A DNA stretch of 46,179 bases from Sporolactobacillus shoreae. Lineage in GTDB: Bacteria; Bacillota; Bacilli; Bacillales; Sporolactobacillaceae. The position numbers and the translations under genes are program-made. Below the pieces are notes generated by a model. The model saw only the letters and a program-made list of their open reading frames with translations, did not search any database and had not been told where the DNA came from. The stretch lies in the NCBI RefSeq assembly GCF_004684935.1, contig NZ_SRJD01000022.1, positions 1-46,179 of the forward strand, in the 5' to 3' direction. Shown piece after piece: positions 6,768 to 15,178 of this stretch. Numbering within the stretch: the first letter of the stretch is position 1; every line of letters starts with the position of its first letter.

Positions 6768-7165
6768 GCTTTGTGAGCAGCTTATTAAAAGACATAGAGT
6801 CAATCGGCAGAAAGCTGGAGAATGTGTCTGATGATGTTGCTGATGAAACGGTGTCGCTCTGGAAATCACAGAAGAGAGCGCTTGAAAAACAATATGAAAA
6901 CTGGTGCATGCGACAGGCTCTGACGCTGGAAGTCGAGAGTATCGTCATGGATGGCTATGAGGAATTGAACCGGACACAGGCTGCTTTTGATGATATTCAG
7001 CTGCTGATGATAACGATTAGGGATGCGATGAAGTATGAATTTGACGGAGATGCAGGTCAGTCCATTCACGAAACACTTTTCAGACAATCAGTCGATATCG
7101 GTGTCTACTTAAAAGACGAAGCTTGTCAGCTGACGAAAACACTTCGAGCGAATCAAATTCTGTAG
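6764..7165 (+). CDS. Small helical partner of the lipase, putative type VII targeting factor
   Basis: The 133-residue, probably all-helical protein starts at ATG 6764 with AAGGAGG 8 nt upstream and overlaps the lipase stop by 4 nt, so it is translationally coupled. It begins MSFVSSLLKDIESIGRKLENVSDDVADETVSLW, with no signal peptide or membrane segment. Its position matches the small helical helper proteins (Tla/Lap-type) that bind the LXG-like domain of type VII toxins and form the export signal. I see no WXG motif, and the family assignment is by context. Only one partner is present here, whereas the staphylococcal locus has two. Confidence 0.65.
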   Translation: MSFVSSLLKDIESIGRKLENVSDDVADETVSLWKSQKRALEKQYENWCMRQALTLEVESIVMDGYEELNRTQAAFDDIQLLMITIRDAMKYEFDGDAGQSIHETLFRQSVDIGVYLKDEACQLTKTLRANQIL

Positions 7166-7289
7166 CGCCGATTACTTTTTGACTGTGTTACTCGGAATGG
7201 ATGCACTATTAGAGAATTAAAACATTAAATAATGGGAATTAAATGTGTCCGCATTCTAAATTGATTAACATTTCCACTTTTTCTTAATA

Positions 7290-8288
7290 CTATTTCTTAA
7301 AAGGCATTTCTGATTCAGTCTGGTAGGGAATGCCTTCTTTGATGTGAAAATAATGATTGGTAAAAGTGCTTCTATCACTGTTATCCGCCCGCGTTTCGTC
7401 CGGCTGATGCTTAGATGCTTCCGGAATCTTCCGGGGATTGAAGTTAATCACGTCGGAAGAATAGATCGAAAAGGCGATGCTTCCGCCGTATTTTTTTGCC
7501 CGTATTAGGATCGGCTGGTTATAGGTGTTCTGAAAACGGAAGTCCGGTCCGTACCAGCTGACGGTGGCGTCGCGCCCGGGAGGGACATAGGCGACACGCT
7601 TGCTATGGGAATAGCGCTGAACGATGCTTAATCCCGCGCGGTCCGCGGCGTTATACAGGGTGGAGGACACCTGACAGATGCCTCCGCCCACGCCTTCAGA
7701 ATATTCCCCTCTGACAATGATCCGGGCGGTCCGGTAACCCTTCTGTGTGGTTCTTTGGCCGACGACCTGATTAAATGAAAAGACCTCATTCGGGAAAACC
7801 ACATGATTGTCAATCGCTTGCGCCGCGAGGAGAATATTGTGTGAGCGGCTTTCATTTCCGGCATTAAAAAAAGTTACATATTGGCCAATTTTCTGCACCC
7901 GGATATGGGCAAGCAGTTCGCTGTCCACTTTGGGATAGGTCTCGACCAGCGGAATTTCAATACGCACGGGACCATGGCCGAAAAAATAACGGTTGAACTG
8001 ATCCTTGAAACCCATCTTGGAGAGTTTTCGCCCATTTTTTTCAGGAATAATGCGTCCCTGATCATCAAGCCCAGCATTAATAGGTGCCTGATTCACTTTT
8101 TGCTCAAGGTGATGGATCAACTGCTGGTATTTTCTGTGATCAATCATTGAACCCACAGGAAACGGCATGGCGAGTTCCGCCCGATTAATCTGAGCGATGA
8201 TCTGTCCATGTTCTGTGATTGTCAGGCTGTCCTGAAGTGTGGCAGGTTGGGCGAGCAGTAAAAACCCGGCAATTATCATCTGAATCAT
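7290..8288 (-). CDS. VanW-family secreted protein (YoaR-like)
   Basis: The 332-residue protein has an N-terminal signal sequence (MIQMIIAGFLLLAQPATLQ). The VanW signature lies in its second half: SRSHNILLAAQAIDNHVVFPNEVFSFN, VVGQRTTQKGYRTA, GVGGGICQVSSTLYNA and HSKRVAYVPPGRDATVSW. The first half resembles the peptidoglycan-binding-like region that precedes VanW in YoaR-type proteins. VanW proteins are named from vancomycin-resistance clusters, but their biochemical role is unknown and most copies are housekeeping surface proteins. I chose ATG 8288; GGAGG lies 11 nt upstream, while the GTG at 8300 would overlap the SD. Likely monocistronic. Confidence 0.9.
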   Translation of the reverse strand: MIQMIIAGFLLLAQPATLQDSLTITEHGQIIAQINRAELAMPFPVGSMIDHRKYQQLIHHLEQKVNQAPINAGLDDQGRIIPEKNGRKLSKMGFKDQFNRYFFGHGPVRIEIPLVETYPKVDSELLAHIRVQKIGQYVTFFNAGNESRSHNILLAAQAIDNHVVFPNEVFSFNQVVGQRTTQKGYRTARIIVRGEYSEGVGGGICQVSSTLYNAADRAGLSIVQRYSHSKRVAYVPPGRDATVSWYGPDFRFQNTYNQPILIRAKKYGGSIAFSIYSSDVINFNPRKIPEASKHQPDETRADNSDRSTFTNHYFHIKEGIPYQTESEMPFKK

Positions 8289-8407
8289 ATTTCGGCGCAC
8301 CTCCGGGTTTTAGTATGAGCAAGTTTGATTCGCCTTATCGGCAAATCGCTTGTTTCATCAAAAAATCCCAGAGATAATAGGAAGAGATCTGAAATGGAGG
8401 CAGTCGA

Positions 8408-8926
8408 ATGGGAAGAGAAGCAGAAGTGCATTATTCTATGAATCCAGTCATCGGTCGTGATGCGCGCGTTCTCATTCTGGGATCAATGCCTGGCCATGTT
8501 TCTTTAATGAAGCAGGAGTATTACGCGAACCCGCGGAATCAGTTCTGGCCGATCATGCGCGAACTGTTCGGCCGGTCGTCTGAATTCATGGATTATGAGG
8601 ATAAATGCGCCTTTCTCATGCACCAACGGATCACGCTCTGGGACACGATTCACCGATGCACCCGAGAGGGTAGCCTGGATTCGGCGATCCATGATGAGGA
8701 GCCGAATGATCTTCCCGGATTCTTGGAGAAAAATGCGGGCATCCGTCTGATCGTTTTCAATGGGACCAAATCCTTTGCGGTTTTCCGGAAGTATTTTAAA
8801 GAGGAACCGATCGGGCAACGGGATTTGGTCTGTCTGCCCTCAACCAGTCCGACACCCGGAAAATATTCCAAAACTTATGCGGAAAAGCTCAAAGAATGGG
8901 CGATTATCCGGAACTATTTGCTGTGA
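8408..8926 (+). CDS. DNA-deoxyinosine (hypoxanthine) glycosylase, uracil-DNA glycosylase superfamily
   Basis: The 172-residue protein matches the small hypoxanthine-DNA glycosylase family (UDG family 6). Motif 1 is VLILGSMPG (residues 21-29), followed by YYANPRNQFWPIM typical of the family, and motif 2 is PSTSPTPGKYS near residues 143-153. These enzymes remove hypoxanthine from DNA after adenine deamination and start base-excision repair. ATG 8408 has GGAGG upstream (8396-8400). Length is as expected. It is divergent from the vanW gene. Confidence 0.9.
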   Translation: MGREAEVHYSMNPVIGRDARVLILGSMPGHVSLMKQEYYANPRNQFWPIMRELFGRSSEFMDYEDKCAFLMHQRITLWDTIHRCTREGSLDSAIHDEEPNDLPGFLEKNAGIRLIVFNGTKSFAVFRKYFKEEPIGQRDLVCLPSTSPTPGKYSKTYAEKLKEWAIIRNYLL

Positions 8927-9027
8927 AGATCTGCCTGGTGTTCTGTGCTCAAAGCCTGTAGGTGGCTGATAACCAGTGGTCATTCTTTTACATAACAAAA
9001 AAAAGCTGTTGCTGCGGCTCTGAGGGA

Positions 9028-9336
9028 TCAAACTCTTTTGCTGATCACTTCTTCTGCAATTTCTTTCTCAAGCGCATCGTTATATTCACGGACAATGCCG
9101 GGAATCAGGAACAGGTCGACGATTTTCCAGACGGCAGAGACGATGAGGCCAATAATGGTGATGGTCAGGATTAATTGGGCAATAGCTGAACCTTTGCGTC
9201 CGAGATAGAAGCGGTGAATACCCAAGTCGCCCAGAAAAATACAGAGCAAATAAGCGGCAACAATATTTTTGCCTCGTTTCTGTACTTCGCTGTTAACCAG
9301 CAGCTGTTCTTCGTTTGATAAGTTCAAATTGATCAT
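9028..9336 (-). CDS. TM2-domain membrane protein
   Basis: The start is ATG 9336 with GGGGGC just upstream. The 102-residue protein contains the TM2 signature at about residues 25-75: AAYLLCIFLGDLGIHRFYLGRKGSAIAQLI, then GLIVSAVWKIVDLFLIPGIV. Two membrane helices flank a short turn carrying the DxG-x-HRFYLG motif. The N-terminal LSNEEQLLVNSEVQKRGKN is typical of bacterial TM2 proteins. Function is unknown; similar proteins are widespread in Bacilli. Monocistronic. Confidence 0.88.
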   Translation of the reverse strand: MINLNLSNEEQLLVNSEVQKRGKNIVAAYLLCIFLGDLGIHRFYLGRKGSAIAQLILTITIIGLIVSAVWKIVDLFLIPGIVREYNDALEKEIAEEVISKRV

Positions 9337-9521
9337 ATTAAAGCCCCCAATTATGATATCAATGTCACATAACATCAAAAGCATCAATGTATGCTTGTTT
9401 ATCGAAATTTATTCTACCGTAGAATCTGGATAAAGTCTCCACTTTTTCTAAATATTAATGAAAAAGACACTTAAATGGACCGCCCTGAATACTCGACAGT
9501 CCGACCAGCACTATAAGAATG

Positions 9522-9565
9522 AGAAAAGCACCGGAGCCAGTACTCCAGTGCTTTTCTTCATTATG
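9522..9565. terminator. Strong terminator after the NlpC/P60 gene
   Basis: GAAAAGCACCGGAG and CTCCAGTGCTTTTC form a stem with one mismatch (9523-9559), with T-rich sequence on both sides. It serves the minus-strand gene ending at 9585. Confidence 0.7.
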
Positions 9566-9584
9566 TAATCAAGTGGATCATGCA

Positions 9585-10028
9585 TCAAAGCACGCGTCGC
9601 GCCTTGATGTACTTGGATTTCCAGTAATGCGATGTGGGTCCGACAAAAATACCTGTTTGTCTGATTCCATTGTATTCGGCGTCAACCATTTTACCGCCGC
9701 CGGCATATATGCCGACATGGGAAATGACCCCTTTTCTGCCTGTAGCGAAAAATACAAGATCACCTTTTTGCAGATGTTTGATGCTGACAGGCTTTCCAAT
9801 CGTTGCCTGCTGTCTTGAGGTACGCGGCAGGTTGATACCGAATCTCTGATAGACTTTTTTCGTCAGCGCCGAGCAGTCTGTAATTCCATATATGTAGCGT
9901 TCGTGATGGGTAAGAGCAAGACTAACAATAGAGCTTCCGGAAATCCAGTGAGCTTGTCCCTGTGACAAAGAACTGGCAAACAATGCAACGGCGATGCCGA
10001 CAACAGCAAGAAACCTCAGCCACCTCAT
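9585..10028 (-). CDS. Secreted NlpC/P60 endopeptidase
   Basis: ATG 10028 follows GGGGGGAAC, a better start than the ATG at 10076. The 147-residue protein has a signal peptide (MRWLRFLAVVGIAVALFASSLSQGQA) and then a single NlpC/P60 domain. Catalytic Cys52 is in ITDCSALT, where the usual motif is DCSGL, and His104 is in SHVGIYAG. The third, polar residue would fall in MVDAEYNG, where many members have His. The family cleaves gamma-D-Glu-diamino-acid bonds in peptidoglycan stem peptides. There are no LysM or SH3 wall-binding repeats, so it is a minimal form. Confidence 0.9.
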   Translation of the reverse strand: MRWLRFLAVVGIAVALFASSLSQGQAHWISGSSIVSLALTHHERYIYGITDCSALTKKVYQRFGINLPRTSRQQATIGKPVSIKHLQKGDLVFFATGRKGVISHVGIYAGGGKMVDAEYNGIRQTGIFVGPTSHYWKSKYIKARRVL

Positions 10029-10382
10029 CTTTGTTCCCCCCGCAAAACTATTTCTGTATCCGACCTTTTTCATCAACAGTTCTTATCCTACTCTTTGAAC
10101 TTGTCAAAATGCTTACATAAAAATTACTGAAACGTTAAAAAAATAATACATTTTGTAATATTTGAGTAACAAAACGGTGCTGGGACTGAAAAAGGCTGAG
10201 GATAGGGAAATTGAAGTGAAAAGTGATGAATTTACTGAGCTTCAGTATTTTTAGAAAAATATTTTTGTGATAACATACAGATTAGAGATTGGGCCTATTA
10301 AGGGGCTATAAGCCAAACAGCAGCGCTGAATTGAGCGATTATTTGATAGAAACAAAAATGATTAAAAAGTGTGAGGTAAACG
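10029..10382. other. Intergenic region upstream of aguA
   Basis: This AT-rich 354-bp divergent region holds the promoters of the NlpC and agu genes. A small hairpin (TACTGA-GCT-TCAGTA, 10233-10247) followed by TTTTT could attenuate or terminate plus-strand transcription. I could not place -35/-10 boxes with confidence and see no ORF with an SD. Confidence 0.5.
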
Positions 10383-11417
10383 ATGTTTCCAGCAGAATCA
10401 GGGTTCCGGATGCCGGCGGAATGGGCAGCGCATGAGCGCACGTTCATTTCGTGGCCGGTTCGGGAATCAATGTGTTATCCGGAAGATTATGCGCGTGTCA
10501 GCGCCGGCTACGCGGAATTCGCGCGGGCTGTGGCTGAATTTGAGCCGGTCACTGTTCTTGTGAATCCGGGAGAGTCACAGAAGGTAGGAGGATTGTTCGA
10601 GAATCCGGATATCTCCATTCTGACGGTTCCGCACAATGACTCCTGGATCCGCGATAACGGCCCGACTTTTCTGACCAACTGTAACGGCGGCAGGGCGGGA
10701 ATCAATTGGCGGTTCAATGCCTGGGGAGAGAAATACAGCCCATGGGATCTGGATGATCAGGCGGCCCCGGCAATCTTGGAACATTTTCATATGAGACGGT
10801 TTGATGCACCAATCGTGCTTGAGGGCGGATCCATTCATGTTGACGGAGAAGGAACACTGCTTACAACGGAGCAATGCCTGCTCAATCCGAACCGAAACCC
10901 ACGGATGGGCCGTGGGCAGATTGAAGAGGAACTCAAGAAATTTTTAAACATACAAAAGGTGATTTGGTTGAAAAATGGGCTGAGCGGTGATGAGACGGAC
11001 GGGCATGTGGACAATATTGCGTGCTTCGCGATGCCCGGCAAGGTGCTGATTCAGGTCACGGACGACCCGAATGACGCCAACTTCGCGGTGACGCGTGAGA
11101 ATCTCAGAATACTGGAGCGAGCGACTGATGCCCACGGGAGAAAAATTGAAGTGATTCCGGTTCTTCAGCCGCCGGAGCGGGAATTCGAAGGAGAGCGGTT
11201 GACACTCAGCTATCTCAACTTTTATCTGTGCAACGGCGGGGTGATTCTTCCAATATTTGGCGAAGAAACGGATCTGGCTGCGGAAAAAGTAATCAGCGAG
11301 GCTTTTCCAGATCGCAGGATCCGAACGATTGACGGCATGGCGATTATCAAAGAAGGCGGCAATGTGCATTGCTCGACGCAGCAGATGCCGGCAATTCATG
11401 GGAGTGAACTTGCATGA
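10383..11417 (+). CDS. aguA: Agmatine deiminase
   Basis: The 344-residue protein is a member of the agmatine deiminase/bacterial peptidylarginine deiminase family. Visible motifs are FISWPVRE near the start, NDSWIRDNGPTF, GGSIHVDGEGTLLTTEQCLLNPNRNP, GDETDGHVDNIACF and the catalytic cysteine in EGGNVHCSTQQMP (Cys330). It hydrolyses agmatine to N-carbamoylputrescine and ammonia in the cytosol. ATG 10383 has GAGGTAA upstream. It overlaps aguB by 4 nt, giving a coupled two-step pathway from agmatine to putrescine. No arginine decarboxylase gene is in the window. Confidence 0.94.
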   Translation: MFPAESGFRMPAEWAAHERTFISWPVRESMCYPEDYARVSAGYAEFARAVAEFEPVTVLVNPGESQKVGGLFENPDISILTVPHNDSWIRDNGPTFLTNCNGGRAGINWRFNAWGEKYSPWDLDDQAAPAILEHFHMRRFDAPIVLEGGSIHVDGEGTLLTTEQCLLNPNRNPRMGRGQIEEELKKFLNIQKVIWLKNGLSGDETDGHVDNIACFAMPGKVLIQVTDDPNDANFAVTRENLRILERATDAHGRKIEVIPVLQPPEREFEGERLTLSYLNFYLCNGGVILPIFGEETDLAAEKVISEAFPDRRIRTIDGMAIIKEGGNVHCSTQQMPAIHGSELA

Positions 11418-12286
11418 GAAAAGTCAGGGTGGCGGCCACGCAGATGAGCTGTTCGTGGGCGATTGATGAAAATATAGCGAAAGCGGAATCGCTTGTCCGT
11501 GAAGCAGCCAGAAAGGGCGCGCAGATCATTCTGCTCCAGGAATTGTTTGAAACGCCCTACTTCTGCCAGAAGGAGAAAAATGAGTATTACGACCTGGCGG
11601 AAGAGTGGGAAGAGAGCCGGGCGGTGAATCATTTCAGTCGGATTGCGAGGGAGCTCCAGGTCGTTCTTCCGCTCAGCTTTTACGAAAAGAAAAATAACGC
11701 GCTGTTTAATTCGCTTGCTATGATCGACGCGGATGGCAAGGTGCTCGGAACCTATCGGAAGAGCCACATTCCCGACGGTCCGGGCTATGAGGAAAAATTT
11801 TATTTCAATCCCGGAGATACGGGATTCAGAGTCTGGCAGACCCGGTACGGAAAAATAGGGGTGGGGATCTGCTGGGATCAGTGGTTCCCTGAATCGGCGC
11901 GCTGTATGGCACTGATGGGCGCTGAATTGCTGTTCTATCCGACGGCGATCGGTTCTGAACCTTATGACGCGTCGATTGACTCGAAGGATCACTGGCAGGC
12001 GTGCATGCTCGGCCACGCAGCGGCTAATCTGATGCCGGTAATTGCTTCAAACCGGATTGGCACGGAAACGGACGAGGATTCCAGCATCACTTTTTACGGA
12101 TCCTCCTTCATTGCGGGTCCTCAGGGCAATAAGCTCGTTGAGGCGGACCGAACAAGTGAAACGGTGCTGACCGCAGAGTTTGATCTCGACCAGCTTCAGG
12201 CGCAGCGTTTTGAGTGGGGTCTTTTCCGTGATCGTCGGCCCGATCTGTATGGCGTGATTACATCTTATGACGGGCAAGCCAAATAA
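11414..12286 (+). CDS. aguB: N-carbamoylputrescine amidase
   Basis: The 290-residue nitrilase-superfamily enzyme has the catalytic triad Glu43 (LLQELFETPYF), Lys116 (YRKSHIPDGPGYEEKFYF) and Cys153 (GVGICWDQWFPE). Family-specific features include LFYPTAIGSEP, HAAANLMPVIASNRIG and the C-terminal WGLFRDRRPDLYG. It converts N-carbamoylputrescine to putrescine, CO2 and ammonia. It starts in an ATGA overlap with aguA, so the two are co-translated, and a YjbR-like gene follows 26 bp later. Confidence 0.94.
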   Translation: MRKVRVAATQMSCSWAIDENIAKAESLVREAARKGAQIILLQELFETPYFCQKEKNEYYDLAEEWEESRAVNHFSRIARELQVVLPLSFYEKKNNALFNSLAMIDADGKVLGTYRKSHIPDGPGYEEKFYFNPGDTGFRVWQTRYGKIGVGICWDQWFPESARCMALMGAELLFYPTAIGSEPYDASIDSKDHWQACMLGHAAANLMPVIASNRIGTETDEDSSITFYGSSFIAGPQGNKLVEADRTSETVLTAEFDLDQLQAQRFEWGLFRDRRPDLYGVITSYDGQAK

Positions 12287-12312
12287 TTTTGAACGGTAAA
12301 GGAGGAGTTTCG

Positions 12313-12678
12313 GTGGATGATCGGTGGATCGACGCATACTGCCTATCAAAAAAAGGTGTGGAGCGGGATTATAAAGAGGAGTGGGAAGCCACCCGCTATA
12401 TGATCCGCGGAAAAATATTCGCCATGGTAGGCGGGGATAAGAACGGACGTCCGATTATTACCGTGAAACTGGCTCCGGAAACCGGCGCCCAGCTCAGGGA
12501 TGAGTACGCGGATATTATTCCGGGCTACCATATGAATAAAGTACACTGGAATTCTCTCTATCTCGAAGGCGATGTACCGGAAAGTGTGCTGAAAGGCATG
12601 TTGGATCAGGCGCATAGCATTGTGTTGAACGCGATGAGCAGAAAAGTCCAGAAAGAGATCATGGGGGCTGAGGATTAA
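12313..12678 (+). CDS. MmcQ/YjbR-family protein
   Basis: GTG 12313 follows AAAGGAGGAG at 7-nt spacing, so I prefer it to the TTG at 12289. The 121-residue protein has the YjbR pattern: W-x-A-x-R-Y-M-I-x-GKIFAM near the start, RPIITVKLAPETGAQLRDEY, IIPGYHMNKVHWNSLYL, then the helix VPESVLKGMLDQAHSIVL. The fold is CyaY-like and probably DNA-binding, but the physiological role is unknown. It probably belongs to the aguAB transcript. Confidence 0.88.
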   Translation: MDDRWIDAYCLSKKGVERDYKEEWEATRYMIRGKIFAMVGGDKNGRPIITVKLAPETGAQLRDEYADIIPGYHMNKVHWNSLYLEGDVPESVLKGMLDQAHSIVLNAMSRKVQKEIMGAED

Positions 12679-12734
12679 TACGCGCAGATTAAGCCCGCCT
12701 GCATTAGAAAATGAAAAATAAGGAAGCGACTTTG

Positions 12735-13826
12735 ATGGGTGAAGATCTTTTAGAAGCATTCAGAAAAACAAAGTATAAGCTCGGCGGCAATGGGCCGAGA
12801 ACCGTGCAGGTGCTGGAAGAAGCGTTCAGCGAAGTTGATGGCGGGACGGAAAGCGATTTTTACGGCAAGGGCAAACTGATTGACGACTTCCAGAATAAAA
12901 TGGCTGATTTTCTGGGTAAGGAATCCGCCGTGTTTTTTCCAAGCGGCGTGATGGCGCAGCAGATCGCCCTCCGTATCTGGTGTGACCGGAAGGGCCTTCA
13001 AACGGTCGCCTATCATCCAACCTGCCATCTGGAAATTCACGAGAATGATGGCTTGAAAGAATTGCACCACATCCGGCCGATTCTGCTGGCGGATAAGGAC
13101 CGATTGATCAGTCTGAAGGATCTTGAGGATCTTAAAGAGGATATCTCCTGCCTGCTGATCGAGCTGCCCCAGCGTGAAATAGGCGGGCAGCTTCCGGATT
13201 TTCATGAACTTGAGAAAATTTCTTCTTATTGCCGTAACAAGGGAATACGGCTTCATCTCGATGGGGCGCGGCTGTTCGAAGTCCTTCCCTATTATCAGAA
13301 ATCGGCTGCCGAAATATGCAGCCTTTTTGACAGTGTCTATGTTTCTTTTTACAAAGGAATCGGTGCGATCGCGGGCGCGATTCTTGCGGGGAGCACTGAT
13401 TTCACGGAAGAGTCGAAAGTGTGGAAAAGGCGTTACGGCGGCGACCTAATCAGCCTTTATCCTTACATTGTCAGCTCAAATTACTATTTTGACCGGCGGA
13501 TCGGTAAGATGGGACAGTACTATGAAGAGGCGAAAAAGTTTGCGGGATTCTATAATTCCTGCCACGCCGTGTCGACACTCCCTGAAGTTCCGGTCTCAAA
13601 TATGTTTCACGTACATTTCAGTGTCCCGTTGGAAAAACTCGAACCTCTTTTAATTGGCGTGTATCAGGCGACGGGTGTCGGTCTGACCGGTTACCTGAAA
13701 TCTCTGGGAAATGGTGGATGTTCTTTTGAGACAAATATCGGTGATTTGTATGAAGATGTGCCGGAAGAAAGAAAAAGAGAGGCCTTCAAACTGCTGGATC
13801 AAAAGCTTTCAGAAATCATCGGTTAA
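12735..13826 (+). CDS. PLP-dependent threonine-aldolase-like lyase
   Basis: I prefer ATG 12735 (MGEDLLEAF), which has AAGGAAG 8 nt upstream, over ATG 12711. The product has 363 residues with a fold-type I PLP pattern. It includes SDFYGKGKLIDDFQNKMADFLGKESAVFFPSGVMAQQIALR, the substrate/cofactor region HLDGARLFE, and the PLP lysine in VYVSFYKGIGAIAGAIL. This is the beta-eliminating lyase/low-specificity threonine aldolase family, which cleaves threonine or allo-threonine to glycine and acetaldehyde. The N-terminal extension (about 25 residues before GGTESDFYGKG) and low similarity to classic LtaE leave true substrate open. It follows the agu genes but need not share their pathway. Confidence 0.85.
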   Translation: MGEDLLEAFRKTKYKLGGNGPRTVQVLEEAFSEVDGGTESDFYGKGKLIDDFQNKMADFLGKESAVFFPSGVMAQQIALRIWCDRKGLQTVAYHPTCHLEIHENDGLKELHHIRPILLADKDRLISLKDLEDLKEDISCLLIELPQREIGGQLPDFHELEKISSYCRNKGIRLHLDGARLFEVLPYYQKSAAEICSLFDSVYVSFYKGIGAIAGAILAGSTDFTEESKVWKRRYGGDLISLYPYIVSSNYYFDRRIGKMGQYYEEAKKFAGFYNSCHAVSTLPEVPVSNMFHVHFSVPLEKLEPLLIGVYQATGVGLTGYLKSLGNGGCSFETNIGDLYEDVPEERKREAFKLLDQKLSEIIG

Positions 13827-14183
13827 TTCTATTATGAACGTTCCGGACAAAGAAGGACCTGTCCGATGGTTCCAGTAGCAAGTACTTACTGAGATTCAAT
13901 TTGGAAATTCAAGAAAATATTGGGATCAATTTCTTGTATTTTTGATAGAAATCCGTATAATAAAAATAAATAATGAGACTTTAGTCACGAATTTTTATAA
14001 GCCTAAAGACCTAATAATTGGCATAAATGGATGCCAAGTGGTTTATCTTTTCTGCCAGTTCCCTCAATTCCTCAGCTTGAGGAAAACAAGGAAATTTTCA
14101 AGGGATGCCTGCCAAATAATATGCCTCCGATTTCAATTTTTCTGATATAATTTTTATAGTGTGACGAAGGAGAAATGCTGATA
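13827..14183 (+). promoter_or_regulatory. Leader and promoters of the signalling operon
   Basis: Two promoter-like sites are visible: TTGTAT (13934-13939), 16 bp, TATAAT (13956-13961); and an extended -10 TGATATAAT ending at 14151, without a clear -35. Between them lie two perfect 7-bp hairpins: TTGGCAT/ATGCCAA (14020-14039), and TTCCTCA-GCT-TGAGGAA at about 14067-14083. No ORF with an SD is evident. The hairpins may be regulatory, but the region does not match a riboswitch class I know. Confidence 0.5.
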
Positions 14184-14555
14184 ATGACAAAAATCTTGAT
14201 CGTTGACGATTCAAAGTTCTCTCAGAAAATAACATCGTCGCTGGTAGGAAAGAATCTGGACGATGTCTCGTTTGACTATGCGGATGATGGAGAGGAAGGC
14301 CTGGAAAAGTTTCGGGAAATACGTCCGGACTATCTGCTCATTGATCTCCTGATGCCAAAATTGAGGGGACAGGATCTAATTGAATCAGTCAGACAGATTG
14401 ATTTCGATGCGAAAATTATCGTTGTGTCGGCTGATGTCCAGAAACGGGTGCGTGATGTTATTGAGAAAATGGGTGTTCTGTCTTTTATCAACAAGCCGCT
14501 CAATGACGAGAAAGCAAAGACGATCGCCGACATCATAAGGAAGGGTGCCCAGTGA
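14184..14555 (+). CDS. Stand-alone response-regulator receiver protein (CheY-like)
   Basis: The 123-residue protein is a bare receiver domain. It has the acidic pair D8/D9 (ILIVDDSK), phospho-acceptor D54 (LLIDLLMP), Ser82 (VVSAD, the usual Thr/Ser position) and Lys104 (INKPL). No output domain follows. I used ATG 14184; ATG 14175 is only 2 nt from the AAGGAG site, so the exact start is uncertain. Its stop overlaps the GTG start of the CheC-like gene (GTGA), and a GGDEF gene follows. It is probably phosphorylated by a kinase encoded elsewhere and dephosphorylated by its CheC-like neighbour. Confidence 0.9.
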   Translation: MTKILIVDDSKFSQKITSSLVGKNLDDVSFDYADDGEEGLEKFREIRPDYLLIDLLMPKLRGQDLIESVRQIDFDAKIIVVSADVQKRVRDVIEKMGVLSFINKPLNDEKAKTIADIIRKGAQ

Positions 14556-15178
14556 CAGGGAAGGTCAACAGAGAGGACATACTGAAAGAACTGTTTAATA
14601 TAGGCGTTGGTCAGGCGGCTGGCACTTTGTCTGAGATAATCGACAAGAAAATTATTCTGGATGTTCCGGATGTCAAAATCCTTAATGTTGAGCTGGGAAA
14701 AGCTGAGCTGGACAAGTTCCTGAGTCAGGTGGCCGAAGGAGCGGTCATGGTCTCCTCCATTTCGTTTGATCGGCAGCTTGAAGGGACGGTCAGTTTGATT
14801 TTTCCAGCTGATAAAATGCACCAGTTTATTGATCTTTGCCTCCATGAAGATCGCGGTGAAGAAGCCTCAATGGAGTTTACGGATATCGATTTTGATACAG
14901 TCAAGGAAATCGGGAATATTATCTTAAACGCGATTATCGGAGAACTGAGTAATACGGTCAATATTCCGGTTGAATACACGCTTCCTGAAGTGAATGTTCT
15001 GAACAGCGCCAAAGCGGATCTTTTTGTTTCGGACGAGGCTTACCATCTTGTGTTAATGATGTATATTACGTTCAATATTGAGGGTACGCATATCGACGGA
15101 GCAATCGTCATCAACATGACACTTAAATCATTGGACGATATTCTGAATACCATTGATAAAATGTATGATGGAAGATGA
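14552..15178 (+). CDS. CheC-like CheY-P phosphatase
   Basis: The 208-residue protein has the two pseudo-repeated CheC/CheX/FliY helices, each with the E-x2-N catalytic signature. The first is in DILKELFNIGVGQAAGTL (E13, N16) and the second in TVKEIGNIILNAIIGELSN (E119, N122). CheC enzymes hydrolyse the aspartyl phosphate of CheY-type receivers. The GTG start overlaps the receiver gene stop, and its own stop overlaps the GGDEF gene start, which argues for a fixed three-protein module. The usual chemotaxis genes (cheA, cheW, cheD) are absent nearby, so the module probably acts outside classical chemotaxis. Confidence 0.88.
   Translation: MTGKVNREDILKELFNIGVGQAAGTLSEIIDKKIILDVPDVKILNVELGKAELDKFLSQVAEGAVMVSSISFDRQLEGTVSLIFPADKMHQFIDLCLHEDRGEEASMEFTDIDFDTVKEIGNIILNAIIGELSNTVNIPVEYTLPEVNVLNSAKADLFVSDEAYHLVLMMYITFNIEGTHIDGAIVINMTLKSLDDILNTIDKMYDGR

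Noticed and set aside
8995-9025. Terminator for the TM2 gene
   Set aside because: A minus-strand T-run is present, but I could not draw a convincing stem before it.
13942-14145. 67-codon plus-strand ORF in the leader of the signalling operon
   Set aside because: No SD, poor codon pattern, and it contains the hairpins and promoter-like elements.
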